A stretch of DNA of 64,000 nt from Chrysopilus asiliformis (GCA_964034945.1 OZ035961.1:92997491-93061490), one strand, 5' to 3'. Numbered from the stretch's first letter, positions 1 through 12,119 are shown. The notes: a model not told the origin generated them from the letters alone. Numbers and translations are program-made.

Positions 1-3
1 TAG

Positions 4-122
4 TTAACCCTTTCAATCACCACGTACACTATAGTGTACACACTTTTCAGAAGCCATAACTCATAACTTGACTTGGTAGAAAGTGTGCACACTATAGTGT
101 ACGTGGTGACTGAAAGGGTTAA
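4..122. mobile_element. piggyBac-like MITE with TTAA target duplications
   Basis: A non-autonomous DNA transposon of about 111 bp. TTAA lies at 4-7 and 119-122. Between them the ends read CCCTTTCAATCACCACGTAC and its near-exact inverse, giving terminal inverted repeats of about 45 bp around a short spacer. Flanking TTAA with CCC-starting termini is the hallmark of piggyBac. No transposase is encoded, so mobilisation would have needed one supplied in trans. Within each arm the motif CACTATAGTG is itself palindromic. Confidence 0.75.
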
Positions 123-295
123 ATGCATTTGTGACCCAACTTTGATTTTTTGAGTAAAAAGCTGGACTACAGTGGGCGTAATTTAAGAAAAATTAAAATT
201 TTTGATTTTTTTTTTTGTTTTAAATGAATACTAATAGCTTAAACATCATTAATTTGTATAGAGAGTATTTTTAACCCCCATAGAACAAAATAGGT

Positions 296-469
296 ACTGA
301 AAGGGTTAATGAGTTTTTATGAAAGAGCTTTGAAAAATGAATCAAATGTGATCTTTATCTAATTTTCGAATTTTTGTGGACGCTATCGTTTTTGAAACCA
401 ATAGTCCCAATTGATCTATTTTGAAAAACAGTTTAATGTCACTCCATTATTCGTACCGGAAAGGGTTAA
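296..469. repeat. Two further solitary TTAA-flanked piggyBac-like ends
   Basis: The motif AAGGGTTAA recurs at 301-309 and 461-469 in the same orientation as the right end of the element at 4-122. Each could pair with the left end at position 4, giving nested or sequential insertions, or be a solo end. No matching left ends were found close by, so the assignment is tentative. Confidence 0.35.
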
Positions 470-1635
470 ACTTTTTGGAAATTATCAATTTCCTATATTT
501 AAACTTAAGACCATTTCCTGCAAATAAATGACGAATATTTATACAAACGCATTTCTCTGTCTGGCCAAAATATTGTTTTTTTTTATTAACTTGGAAAAAT
601 TTTTAAGTCAAAAGGTCAGAAGTGTGTTGGCAGACTACGAATGAGCAATAAACGAAATGATAATTTCACCTGAGGAACATCCGTGTCTTGTACAATTTTC
701 AATTGTTTATGATTCATTGTGAGTAAATTGGAATTAAGAAGCTTAAAATTGGAAATTGTGTCGTATTACTTATACTATATAAAACATCAAATACAAGCGG
801 TTGCTTTTATTACTTTATGAGATTGTTGAGCCATTCATGGGCTGATAAAGTATGAAAAACAAACGAAACTTTTCGCTATTGTTCAAAACAAAACATAAAA
901 CTCCAAGAGACACATTTTGATTACTTTCCCTTGCTTCGGAATGACTCAAAAGTGACACAGAAGACAAATGTCTATCTATCTACCGCCAAGTGTTTTTAAC
1001 GTGATCTTAAACCACTGGGGTTGGATTATTTGCACAAATCAAGGTTACAACTTTATTACATTCAATACGATCGCTCAATGTTGTTTCTTCATATAGTTTT
1101 TTTTCCTTTAAAAAGTGAATCCAACCACTGTGGGCTTTTTAATGCGCTTTTTCAGGATAGTTTATTTTCATGCCAATAAAATACCATGGAATTGTACATA
1201 ATAAAATTCATTTATATTCCTAGAGCCATTCAGATTCACACCCTTATTTGCCATTCATTAACAAGTATGGTCGGCATTAGAGACACGATACTTGTTTTGC
1301 GAATCAATTTTTATCATTTGATTTTATTTAGTGCTGAATTTTATTACACGGTTTTATTGAGATTCAAATGCGTTTCCAGTTTGTTATTCGAAAATACTAG
1401 AAATTTATTTGTCCTTAAAATTTTCATATTTCTTGAAAATTGCGAATATAATTTGTAATTGCCGTGTGATTTAAGAAAACATAATTTAAAAATATCGTAT
1501 AATAATTGACCACATTCTATAATGGGAATCCGTCGTTGCTGGGGTAAAGTATTTTGTGTCGTATTTTGTGTTGTATACGGGAAAGGATTTCAGAAAAAAC
1601 TTTCCTAACAGCTTTTGAGAAAAAAAGCGTTATTC
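470..1635. other. AT-rich stretch without recognisable gene
   Basis: I see no conserved coding segment, RNA gene or complete transposon here. One open stretch near 1186-1458 begins at a non-ATG codon in some readings, is very low in complexity, and has no family resemblance. Confidence 0.5.
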
Positions 1636-1857
1636 TTAACCCTTAATTTATGAGGTGGGTCCAGTGGACCCACATTGACTTTTCTCTCTTTGCTATTTCT
1701 CATGTTTTCAGCACAGTGACTCTGAAATCTTCAGTACCTTCATACAGTATGGTGTTGTATGCCGAGTTAAAAGCTTTGGTATGTGATTAGAATAAGTCCA
1801 TTGGAAACCACCTCATCATTTACGCATATGATTTTCACCTCATAAATTAAGGGTTAA
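1636..1857. mobile_element. piggyBac-like MITE, second family
   Basis: TTAA at 1636-1639 and at 1854-1857 flank a 214-bp element. Its ends read CCCTTAATTTATGAGGTG and the exact inverse, an 18-bp perfect terminal inverted repeat. Just inside the left end is a palindrome, GGGTCCAGTGGACCC. The TTAA duplication and CCC termini point to piggyBac. The TIRs differ from those at 4-122, so this is a different subfamily. No coding capacity. Confidence 0.8.
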
Positions 1858-1870
1858 TCCTTAAAGGCTT

Positions 1871-1989
1871 GGTGGTACACGCGATGTACCACCTTTTTTG
1901 TAACAAATACTGCACGGTGGTATCAAAATTGTACCACCAATTAAACCGTCTTTCATTGCCGTATGATACTTTAAAATGGTACCACTATA
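1871..1989. repeat. Cluster of GGTGGTAC / GTACCACC palindromic units
   Basis: Within about 120 bp the octamer GGTGGTAC or its complement occurs about five times, some as near-perfect hairpins. It directly follows the piggyBac-like element. It may be part of an unrecognised repeat. Confidence 0.4.
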
Positions 1990-2716
1990 AAAATAAAAAA
2001 AAAAAATTTTTTTTTCGAGTGCCGGAAGGGTGAAAATATTTGCTATTTTTCTGTGCCTCGAAGGGTTAAACGACCTTTTGGTAAAAATTTCAAAATTTGG
2101 ACTTAAGATTCGTGATCAGCGACATCTACAACCCCGAGAAAAAATGATAATGTTCCCGCGTAAAAACTTTAAAATGGATATACGCTCTTTTCGTACAAGT
2201 TATTTACAAAAAATTTCAAGTCGCTAGCTCAACGCGTTCTCGGGTTTATTTAAAGTTTCAAGTTTCTTAGGTTCTAAAAGTATTTTGTACACATTTTGAA
2301 AAGATTACTTAAATGATCGAATTTCTTTTATCGTAGTGTTAAGATACAGTCTGTCAATAAAGATAACATCTTTTGTCAAATTTATAAAGACCAATTTTTA
2401 AGTAGTAAGTTGTTTGAACTTAATTAAATACTTAACCGTTTGATTAAAATGATAAATTGATAAATATTGGGAGCAAACAAATAAAAATCTTCAAATTTAA
2501 ACGATACTAGCATTTTGACATACATATTTCCGTTAACATTTTCGAAATTAAGAAAAAAATAGTTTTTTTTTTCTTTGAAAACTAAGAGGCCGGTAACCTT
2601 TGTGATTTTTGCCAGAATTCCTCTCTTAAAATTTTTAGCGGGGTATTTATTTATCTATTGTAGAAAAAATTCACTTATCAAAAGTTCTCAGAATTCGAAT
2701 CTATTCTGCAGATTAT

Positions 2717-3517
2717 GGCCCTTATTATGAATGTCAACTATCAACGATTGATAGTTGACAAAATTTATCAACTGAAACAACTTTTGGTATTACGAACACT
2801 GATTGATAAATTTCTTCACCATTGTGAATGAAATGGTTTTGACGTTTATCAAAAATTCAATTGTGGACTGTGTTGTAGTCACAACGGAATCGAAAACTCT
2901 GTTTTCTTATAAAATGTAAGTATGTTTTGCAGTATTACTAGAAAAATATAATAAAATATCATTTTCAAGGAGCAAAATTGTCAGCCGTACAAACCAGTTG
3001 AAGAAATTGGTGGGCAAAAAATTTCAAAACAGCTGCCAATTGTATAATATTTGTAACGGCTCGTTGTCTTGACCTAGATGATAGTTTACTGTCGAGTCCT
3101 TCTAATAAATACCTGAAGGCTTCTTTCGATAAACGGAAATTTTTTTATAAAACTGAAAAATATTCAATTCAGACATACAGTTCAGAAAAACATTACCAAA
3201 CAAATTACATCCGATTATCTAATTCCAACGGATTGGATTGAAGTTATCTCGTACAGTCCTTCTTTTTATCAACATGTTTTCTTTACAACCAGTCCCTCAT
3301 AATCAAAAAATAACTCTATTGAAGACATTTTAAGGAAAACACAACAAAAAACTTGAAACTTTTCACCTTTTTCTTCTATCAATCAAAAATTTGTGGTTGC
3401 TGAAAACGATTGACAGCTATCAATAAAGTTGACACGGATTGACATTCGTAATACCGACCTATCAACTTTGTTGATAATTGTCAACTATCAAATGAATTGA
3501 CATTCATAATAGGGGCC
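2717..3517. mobile_element. PIF/Harbinger-like non-autonomous element, about 800 bp
   Basis: The left end GGCCCTTATTATGAATGTCA and the inverse of the right end GGCCCCTATTATGAATGTCA match over about 21 bp with one difference. Both ends are flanked by TAT (2714-2716 and 3518-3520). GG-C-rich TIRs with a 3-bp AT-rich duplication fit PIF/Harbinger. Inside both ends, motifs such as TTGATAGTTGAC recur in both orientations, as transposase-binding subterminal repeats do. No transposase reading frame was found. Confidence 0.6.
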
Positions 3518-4080
3518 TATGTATGAAATAATTTCAGTTAAGAAATCCTTCGGGAAAAAGCACTGGAATTCTGTGTGGTAAACATTGAGGGAATTCACAG
3601 TCCTCTTTTAAAATGCGGGTAAATTTACCGCTCGGTAATTCAGTCAAATTTAACAGATTTTTACCGAGACGGTAACTTGGTTCATGTAAAAATGAATTAC
3701 CGGATTCGGTAATTGTAGACATGCCTCGAGTCGTGTTTTCCGGCCCGGTTATTCGGTATCAAGAATCAACCGCGAGTGGCGCTAGTAATGTTTCAGTTGT
3801 CAAATTTTTTCGCTGGTTATCTCATCGGACTGCAATTTTTTTCAATTTTGATAGCCGTTGCCACAATAGAAATTCAAAAGAATACATCAAACATGGATTT
3901 AAAGGTATGTGACATATTTTACAATCAAATTCGCAGTTCATAATTTGGTCACGTATCAAATAAAAGCGCTGTTCTCAAATCTGTGCTGTGGGATGTTCAC
4001 AGCAGAATATTTTCAGTCTTTTAATATTACCGAAAATACCGAATACCGAATACCGAAGAGGATTGTGAATACCCTCATTG

Positions 4081-4660
4081 TTTTTTAAAAGCTTTTATTT
4101 AGCTTGCCTTCGTGTCTGTCTGTCTGTCTGTCTGTTTGTCAGATCAAATCTTGCAACCCAATTTTGACCCACTTCCACTTGTCCGATTGACTTGAAATTT
4201 TGCACACTTATATAAGTCCGATGACACAATACAATATTTTCACTACTTCGTCCTTGTAAGGATAACGGAAGGTCCTGTAAGGATAACGTGATTATCCTTT
4301 TCTCCAAATTTTCCGGAAAAAAATCTATTCTGGGGGTTTTTGAGGTCGCTAAATCCGAATCTGTCATTAAAAAGTCTGTAAGGATAACGGAATGTCCTGT
4401 AAGGATAACGTGATTATCCCTTTCTCCAAATTTTCCGGAAAAAAATCTATTTTGGGGGTTTTTGGGGTCGCTGAATCCGAATCTGTCACTAAAAAGTCTG
4501 TAAGGATAACGGAAGGTCCTGTAAGGATAACGTGATTATCCTTTTCTCCAAATTTTCCGGAAAAAATCTATTCTGGGGGTTTTTGGGGTCGCTGAATACG
4601 ATTCTCAAGTTAAAAAGCCTGTAAGGACATCTCAAATGTAAGGATATATATTCGAAGACT
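4081..4660 (+). repeat. Dispersed repeat family with three tandem ~122-bp units
   Basis: A short TGTC microsatellite (about 4113-4140) is followed by three direct copies of a unit of about 122 bp. The units start near 4253, 4377 and 4498 and each carries GTAAGGATAACGGAAGGTCC and TTTTCCGGAAAAAA. The same family appears at 14007-14195, on the minus strand at 56885-57345, and at 63500-63790. The class is unknown. There is no coding capacity. Confidence 0.7.
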
Positions 4661-4675
4661 AAAAAGAACAAAATA

Positions 4676-4945
4676 AAAAAAAAATAAAAAAAAAATTTTA
4701 AAAAAAAGCTTTTATTAAAAAGAATGCACTAAAAAGAAAAAAATAATTTTCTGGACGCTGTGTATCACAAATATAAAAGCTTTTAAAAAGCGAGATAAAG
4801 CATAAAACAATAAAATAAAAATTTTTCTCGCTTTTAAAAAGCTTTTATATTTGTGATACACAGCGTCCAGAAAATTATTTTTTTCTTTTTAGTGCATTCT
4901 TTTTAATAAAAGCTTTTTTTTAAAATTTTTTTTTTATTTTTTTTT
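4676..4945. repeat. Long near-perfect palindrome (about 120-bp arms)
   Basis: The arms at about 4676-4794 and 4827-4945 are inverse complements with almost no mismatch, around a loop of about 32 bp. The inner boundary reads CTTTTAAAAAGCGAG on the left and CTCGCTTTTAAAAAG on the right. Such identity implies a recent foldback, strand-switch or MITE origin. Confidence 0.85.
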
Positions 4946-5472
4946 ATATAAATTTTTAAAAGAAATCTTTAACATCAATTTCTTTTAAAAGCTGGAAAAA
5001 ATAAAGGTTTTATTAAAATTATTAAATACTTTCTCTTATGCTGTCGTCAGACCAATTATGGTATTATAGAATCCGATTTGACGTCTTTTTACCGGTCATG
5101 ACCGTAAGAACTGCACGATAAACGTTGAAATTTACGATTAGGAAACTGCAATGTAATCTAATCGTAACGAAAATCTAATCTTATGATATCGAATTCTAGG
5201 ATTTTTCAATATTTGAAATTTTTAGAATTCTTTTTTGTTGGTGAATGAAAATTTTAATAATGCAGATGTAAAATAGTTTGAGATTTCTTTAATTTCTTCG
5301 TGCTTTTTCTAAACTTATTAATTTTAAAATGTTGTGCCATCCTAGATGTTTTTATTCTAGAAGTCCTTTAAACAAGTTTGGATTTTGCCAAATTTATTTC
5401 AGCCCCATTTTTGAGGAATCATTGCAGAAGAGTCAAATGTCTCGTATATCCCTATTTGGATTTATCTTCGTG

Positions 5473-5553
5473 TACTAGCATTTTTGATGTACGGCCACTA
5501 GATTACATACACTTCTAGTGGCAAATACGTAACATACACCAAAAATGCTAGTA
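5473..5553. repeat. Short hairpin element (81 bp)
   Basis: TACTAGCATTTTTGATGTA at the left is matched by the inverse of TACACCAAAAATGCTAGTA at the right. An inner pair, GCCACTAG and CTAGTGGC, lies between. It resembles a minimal foldback MITE. Confidence 0.6.
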
Positions 5554-5805
5554 AAGTTTAGAAATTGAAAATCGAAACAGTTTTTGTTTTATATTTTGTG
5601 CATTTTTGAAAATGCGAAAGATTTTTCGACTGTGCTTAATAATTAACATTTGTTTTGGTTTTGGATTTATCTGTCTTGAAGTTTTTCTGGTCAACCCAAT
5701 TTTAGGTCCAGTGCTACTGTTATTATCGTGTAGGTCAACTGGTTTCGGGATCAGAGAGAGACGAAGGACTTGTCAGACAGAGTATACTCAGAAACATGGA
5801 GGCTA

Positions 5806-6008
5806 AAGCCTAAACCCCAATTACGCGTTCGTGCGTGCGGCATGATTTTGTTCTGGTTGTCACCGCGTCTAAAAGTAGAAACTGAACCTACTCTACGCGG
5901 CACGGACGCGGCAACGCGTCTCAGCAACGCGCAATTATACATTTACTCATATAAATGCGTAGTTTTTACCTTCACCGCGTGGGTGCCGCGTAATTGGGGT
6001 TTAGGCTT
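5806..6008. mobile_element. Tc1/mariner-type MITE, TA target duplication
   Basis: TA dinucleotides at 5804-5805 and 6009-6010 flank a 203-bp element. Its ends read AAGCCTAAACCCCAATTACG and the inverse, a TIR of about 22 bp that continues into CG. The interior is unusually GC- and CpG-rich for this window. It holds a core (5863-5902) that recurs inverted at 26857-26894. Overlapping short open frames here are by-products of the GC content. Confidence 0.75.
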
Positions 6009-6084
6009 TACTCGACGACCTACATACGGCGTAATTGGCTTCGGGCAGGCGCGCGTTCGCCTGCATGTGGGCAAGTAAAACTGA

Positions 6085-6243
6085 GTTGACCTGTGGTCGG
6101 AGAAATTCTGAAATTAAGCCACCAGCAGGTGAAGTAGGGCATTGGGAGCTGCATGAGTTGACCTTAGATAGGTTAACTCTTACCGCTAGCTGGCTTACAG
6201 GCACCTCTGTAAGGTCAGAGTTAACCTGACAAAAAGTTGACCT
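6085..6243. promoter_or_regulatory. Cluster of AGGTCA-type half-sites (speculative)
   Basis: TGACCT or AGGTCA occurs at 6087-6092, 6159-6164, 6212-6217 and 6238-6243, with close variants (AGGTTAAC near 6169, TTAACCT at 6221). AGGTCA is the nuclear-receptor half-site. No gene start is visible nearby and the motifs may belong to a repeat, so function is only a suggestion. Confidence 0.2.
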
Positions 6244-6249
6244 GGACCT

Positions 6250-8440
6250 TTTTCTGAGTGTATATTACCTCCTTGCTTCATGTTACAGAAGTTGTTTATT
6301 GGATATATTATAGACACTTGCGAGAAGTACAAATATTTCACTATCCGAAATAATCGCCAGTGCGAATTATTAGAAAGAAATCTTTTATTTTTTCTGAATG
6401 TTTTTAATAAATATAAAATCTCTTCCACCTATCAATGATTAACGATGAATATTTCAACATTTGAGTGCATGTTTATGTTCGTAATTCAGCGAAAGATAAA
6501 ATGTTTTAATTCAATTGTCCAGGTAACGATAATTGACGTTCACAGGTTGACTGTAATCGATTTAATTCATAAGGAAATTGTTCAATTGTTACTTCTTCAA
6601 TGACCGATTGAGACAAGTTTTATTTGATTTTATGAATGAGCAACAAACCGAATTCAATTCCAGATATGGACATTGAATAATGCACGGTTCAACTTATACG
6701 ATTTTTATTTTTTAGGACTATTTTCGGCTACTGCGCAAATGGGGACATTAAATCAATTCAAATCGACAATTGAGGCGCCCCAAAAAATGACTGACCGCAT
6801 ACCAGAAACTCTTACACCTATAGTATTAGTTGGAAATCGTCTCCTCTTCTACGGCATTTTTTCAGGTTCTTTTAAGAAACATTTAATACTGCAGGTCGTT
6901 TAAAAGTCGTCACAGCGCGCCTAACGACTTAAAGAACGCTATTTGCAAAATAAATATTTTGTCGCTCTGTCAATTGTTGCGTCTTACGTTCAAATGGAGT
7001 TTAGACGTCTGCTCGTTTTCGTTTAATTTGCCGTACAGTCTTTATAGCTCTGTGTACGTAGCTCACTGGCAAGTAACCGACAATTTTTAAAAACGATTGA
7101 AAAGATATGGCTTAAAGTAAAGATTTTGGATCCAAAGCACGTTCAACCCATTTGCTCTTTGGCGTTCGTATTCGCCTTCGTCGCACTTTTTTTTCAAATA
7201 TAAAAAAAAAATTATTACGAAGTGACAACAAATCTAAATAAAGGTTCCCCGTTAAAGACGTTGTTTTGTCGAGTAAGAAAATATTAGTTTCATTCTACTG
7301 GGCGTTGTCTAATAAATATTTCACCTCTTCAATATCGCTTGTATTTTTTCTCTTTACACTCATTAAAGTTTTTGAATAAATTTTATTGAAGAAGCGATTG
7401 AGCATTCAAGGATTACAGACAGAATTCTGCTGACTCGAAAAATTATTTCGCAATTTTTTTGAAAATGTGGGACCCGTGAATTTCATATACGCGTATACAT
7501 GATTTAAGAAATGTCTTTACACCTATATCTATTCTAAGAAATAATTTGCCCGAGGCGTAGATTATTTTAGGTGCAGCATTTCGTCTGAATAAAATGTATT
7601 TAAGCAAATTACAAGCCAAGATACTCAATATCAAAAATTAACATTAGACTGGGGGGCAGACGTACTTCTCAGTCGTTACATACGAAGTTTTCAAATACGC
7701 ATCTGTTGGCTGGTATAACTTCATAGATAAATTAGGAAAATATGTTTTATTATATTAGATAGTGCGATTACTCGATTGAAATTCTTTCTTTCAATCAATA
7801 AGTTGGTCAAATGTTAATAAAATCCGGTCAAATATTAAACTTTAAATTCGACAAAACAAGCAACTGACCACAATATGTCAGTTATTATTACATTCTGTAA
7901 TTATTTTTTGAATGTAGAATTAAAAATATATAGGGCAGTAATCCCTAACTGGTATTAGGTGCAGACGCATAAAAATTATTTTTTTGGCTTTGCTGTAATT
8001 CCCGAATTTCTCATACTTCTAACGTCTGCTCGAGTTAATTCGAGTGGATTTGCTAACGCAAAAAAGCGGATGGTTCCAAACTGTAAGGGACTTTTCATAA
8101 AATATTTGAAGGTCATCCTTTTAGGGGGTGAGGAGAGCGGGGGCGGTACTGTGAGGGCGAGTACTAATCTGCATACAACAAACGAACTGCAAAAAAGAGG
8201 AGAAGGGAGATTCGAAAAGCATAAAATTAAGGTGACATATTTTATAACTAAAAAGTTTGGACATCTGGCAAAAAATTTGTCGGGCCCTTTAAAATTTAAA
8301 ACTTTTGTTAAATCTTTTTTCGACAATATAAAATATATGAACCTTTTTAGGAGACCGTAAAAAATACTTTTCTTTTAGTGCCCTCTTAAAACCTCGACAC
8401 CTCCTTCACTTTGAAGTCCTTTAGCCTTCAGACTGCCGGC
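6250..8440. other. Stretch without recognisable gene
   Basis: Open stretches at 6673-6903 and 7959-8360 start at non-ATG codons and match no family I recognise. No RNA gene or TIR pair was seen. I annotate nothing here. Confidence 0.45.
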
Positions 8441-8445
8441 ATACA

Positions 8446-8490
8446 AGAAGAGGAGGGGAGGGGTGTGGGGGAGGGGTGGGGGAGTACAGG
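8446..8490 (+). repeat. G-rich tract, possible G-quadruplex
   Basis: Five or more runs of four to five G separated by one to five bases (8450-8484) fit the four-run G-quadruplex pattern. It stands out sharply from the AT-rich surroundings. No gene is attached. Confidence 0.5.
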
Positions 8491-8499
8491 GTGCGTTTT

Positions 8500-11320
8500 A
8501 ACAAAGTAGTGATGTTTTTGATTATGATTTTATTTACGAAACCCGGCATGGCCTTCTCGGCGACTCCACGATGTAGATTCCAATGTAGATTCCAAATATT
8601 CAAAATAAAATTCAAAACAAAAACCTGTGCTTTCAATAAAAATGCCGGTAGTCTAAATGTTAAAAATCGGTTGTTTGTAGGTAAATAAATCCAAAAATAT
8701 TTTATGCAGAAAAATTTAACGGCTATGCTTCAAAAACCTGTGCTTCAAAAGCACTTGGAGGGATTTTTGAAAAGTTTCCAAAAACTTTTTCAATTTTAGC
8801 AAAACATTTTCCGGTTTATGAGTTCGCACAATCAAAAAAAGAGACATTTCTTTTTCTTTCAAAATGATAATGGATCAATTTAAAAAATAGATCATTATTG
8901 CTTAATTACTTTAGCCAAACGTTCTTTTACAACAGCTGTTATGTTACTTAATCAAATCGTTATAAAACAAGTCAATTTAACATTAATTACCTCAATAAAT
9001 GCAATTTCCGAATAATTTTACACTCAAACGGTGTAAATTCCGTGCAATGTTAGAAAAAAAAATTCATTAAAGAAAAATTCATTTGCCCATGCAATAATAC
9101 AATTAATTACCCTGATTCACAATTAGTATAAAATTTATTGCCCCAAATATCAACATAATGACTTTACAGACAGAAAAACAATTTAAAAAGTTTTTGATTT
9201 CAATTTTTCATTTTTACATTTGCTTAGTTTTTGAAACTTTTCAAAGGTGAAAATTGTGTGTAGTGGACCATTTCATTTAATTTTGATATATAGGCATACT
9301 GTTGATCAAAACCATGAAGCGTTTTATTTTTTGAAACTTTTGGTCATTTTACGGTCGATCGATTCTCCGAATTTTTAACCTTTTCCATTCACTGATTGCA
9401 ATTAATTTACACAGATTATCCGTAGTTGGTTTAGTATTATAGTGTTCTTAAATTTGGTAACGATAATAATAAAGTTTTATGATAAACAGCCAAAAATATT
9501 TACAATCAATGTTTTAAATGATTCAATAACAAATGTCGCATGCAAAGAATGCAAAAACAACAAAATCTGGGTAGGGCCCCATATTTTCATACCTTTCACG
9601 TTCGGCAGCTTAAAAAATCTTAAAGTTTGATGCGCGTGTTGCAAAAAAGACTTCGCAAGTGTTGCGGCGAGTGCGAGAGATTTTCTTTTTTTGAATAAAA
9701 TCTATCGAAAAGTTTCACCAATTTGTATCCGGCAAATGTGCTTTAAGATTTTTATTGTCTATCTGGGAACTAATTTACTTCATTCAATCTCCTTTGAGGG
9801 AACTATTTGGAATTGGTGCGTTGATAGTCGTCGTTGTTGTTATTAAAATCAAATTTAAAAAAAACTATGAAAATTCACCTTACTATTCAAACACTAACAA
9901 AATTTGTTTTTTTTTTTGCTTTTGCCTAGGCCCAGGAAATACCTTAAGAAGGTAGCACTTTTTTTTATTCTCTGTTGCTACGAAGCAAAAAAGATATTTT
10001 TCATTTGATTTAGCACAAAAGTACCAATGAATTGTTGGGATTAATACCACAGCACTTAGTCATCAAATATACGATTTTACTTTAACTCTACAATGTGTTT
10101 TTTGTTGCTGTTGCTGTTTTTTGCTTCTGGCTTTCTGCTTCTTATGGCTGATTTCCAGTTAAAAGTCCAATTTGAAAAACAACCGACTTCTTGGCGTTTC
10201 TTAGTTGGGATTTTTTGGACAAAATCTTCTGACGTAGCACCAGTGAATTTGTGTAAAGATCAAGAAAATATGCTAATTGGATGATTGGAAGAACTATTTA
10301 ATGTTTCTTCTATTCAAAATCTCATCGAACACCGTGTGTCACCAGAAACTGGAGAAAAATATTTTCGCGAAAAAAATACACAGAGAAACACTTATAGACT
10401 GTCGAACTTTTAACGAAAAAAAAATCAGTTTTAAAACTTTTTTTTACAGAAATTTCTTTAATAACTTCTTGTGCGAATAAAATTTCACCTCACTGTTGAT
10501 TTGTGACTTAATTTTTTGGTGATGTGATCACAATTTCTGCATCCAATTGTGCATTTTTGCCAGATCGATAAATTTTACGTGAAGAATCTTCAACGGCGAT
10601 TTAAAAACAAGTTCTTCGCAACTAAAAATCTTTAGGGATTCCAAATGACGCAACGAATGATGATGTTTAAAAATAACTCTAATTTCTGAGACACATGTAC
10701 ACCCTTTTTACTGACCGAGAATACTATTCACCAAGTGATGTTTTTTTTTGTTATTTTGGAAGAGTATCACCAGAAAACTTAAGTATCTTTCAATGAATTT
10801 ATTTTTATCGCTCAAAGGGAGAGATATGTGTTTTTCAAACTTCGATACGAAGACAGTTTTCTATTTAAAACTATTGTTTCATAGACAAATAAGAGTTTCT
10901 AATATTCAAAGAGTGGAAAAACGGTTGTAGAAAATCCGTAAAAAGTCTTTAATAAAAACTTAAAAGAAATATTTTTTTCTTTGAATACGAAACACGAACC
11001 CACTCACTCTTTGTCTAATGAGGTCCGAAAGTTAACTTTAAACTGGCTGCGTGCGCGCGATTCGAAACACAAACAGAATTGCTCAAGGTATTCAGGTATT
11101 CAGGTGGAATTTCAACTTGTTTACACACAATCACATCCATACAAAACCGAAATTGTGTTGTATATATTTTATAGGTACGTTTATTTTATAACCAGCTCTC
11201 CTCCTAAGATCAATTCCAGCTAAATAGAGAGTTTTTTGAGCGACAGGGCTACCATTTTTAGTTGAAATTGGAAGAATGTACATGATTTTTGAAAACTTTT
11301 GTTTCAAATACGTAAGATTT
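8500..11320. other. AT-rich stretch without recognisable gene
   Basis: Only short, low-complexity open stretches are present, with no conserved motif. A possible splice-like pyrimidine tract near 10093 is not supported by any coding neighbour. Confidence 0.45.
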
Positions 11321-11324
11321 TTAT

Positions 11325-11457
11325 AAGGAGTTGTCCATAAAATATGTAATGCCCCTCGTCATACTTTTTTCGTATGAAATCTACTACCGTCGTCGAACTA
11401 CCGCATGCCCCAACCCCCCTCCTCGAAATATCTGACAATTTTTATGGTCAGTCCTTA
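11325..11457. repeat. Dispersed GTCCATAAAATA family, copy 1
   Basis: The left end TAAGGAGTTGTCCATAAAAT is matched loosely by the inverse of the right end (TTTTTATGGTCAGTCCTTA). The interior is rich in CCCC. The same family recurs at 11936-12053, 22899-23019 and 49141-49288, with fragments near 13700 and 63895. Short size and inverted ends suggest a MITE. Confidence 0.6.
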
Positions 11458-11935
11458 AAAAATGCTACTTTGGTTTGTCCCTTCTATTTTGTCATCATTT
11501 AGTTGGTACTAAGACCAGAGGGATCAAACATTTAAGAAATGGTTTGTTTGTTGCCAGTAAATTCAAAAACGGTTGACGGAATTTCCATGAAACTGGGCAG
11601 TTAAGTTAATGATATACCAGGTTAAAACATAGACTACAAAAGATTTCGTTTGGATACCTACTTCGCCTTTCTTCCCACCATACACGGAAAGATGTTTTTC
11701 ATGAAAATTATGTGGCATATCTTAAAAATATTATTATAACGACAAAAGTGTTGACAATACGATGTTTTTAGGTAGGAAAAGGCTGGAGATCGGGTCCCCA
11801 AAAAAGGGTTTTATTTTTTCATTTTTTTTTTTCAAAAAAGCTTGAGAGTTTTCAGTTGTTAAAGCAAAATTTAACTAGGGTTCTAACTTTTAGGGGGCTA
11901 CCAATATTTTTCGTGGACAACTTAAAATTTTTAAT

Positions 11936-12053
11936 TAGGAGCGGTCCATAAAATACGTCAGGCTAAGTTTAGACTATGCGGTTCAGAACCGCAGTCACAC
12001 TACCGCAAACTCCACCCCTCACCAAACATTTTATGGACAGCCTTTTCGTCACT
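11936..12053. repeat. Dispersed GTCCATAAAATA family, copy 2
   Basis: Begins GGAGCGGTCCATAAAATACG and ends CATTTTATGGACAGCC, the inverse. The interior contains the palindrome GCGGTTCAGAACCGC. A 20-bp duplication (CCAATTAGAGTCGCCTAA) follows at about 12079-12116. Confidence 0.6.
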
Positions 12054-12119
12054 TCCAGATTTATAATTAGTATAGAATTTCCAATTAGAGTCGCCTAATC
12101 CAATTAGAGTCGCCTAACA

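Noticed and set aside
1715..1721. CACAGTG inside the piggyBac-like MITE
   Set aside because: No matching inverse end or duplication was found; it is a chance heptamer.
4253..4620. CRISPR-like direct repeats at about 122-bp spacing
   Set aside because: The whole 122-bp unit is repeated, not a short repeat with unique spacers, and the family is dispersed.
7959..8360. 133-codon open stretch on the plus strand
   Set aside because: It starts at a non-ATG codon, overlaps a comparable frame on the other strand, and contains no recognisable domain. Long antiparallel frames like this often arise by chance.
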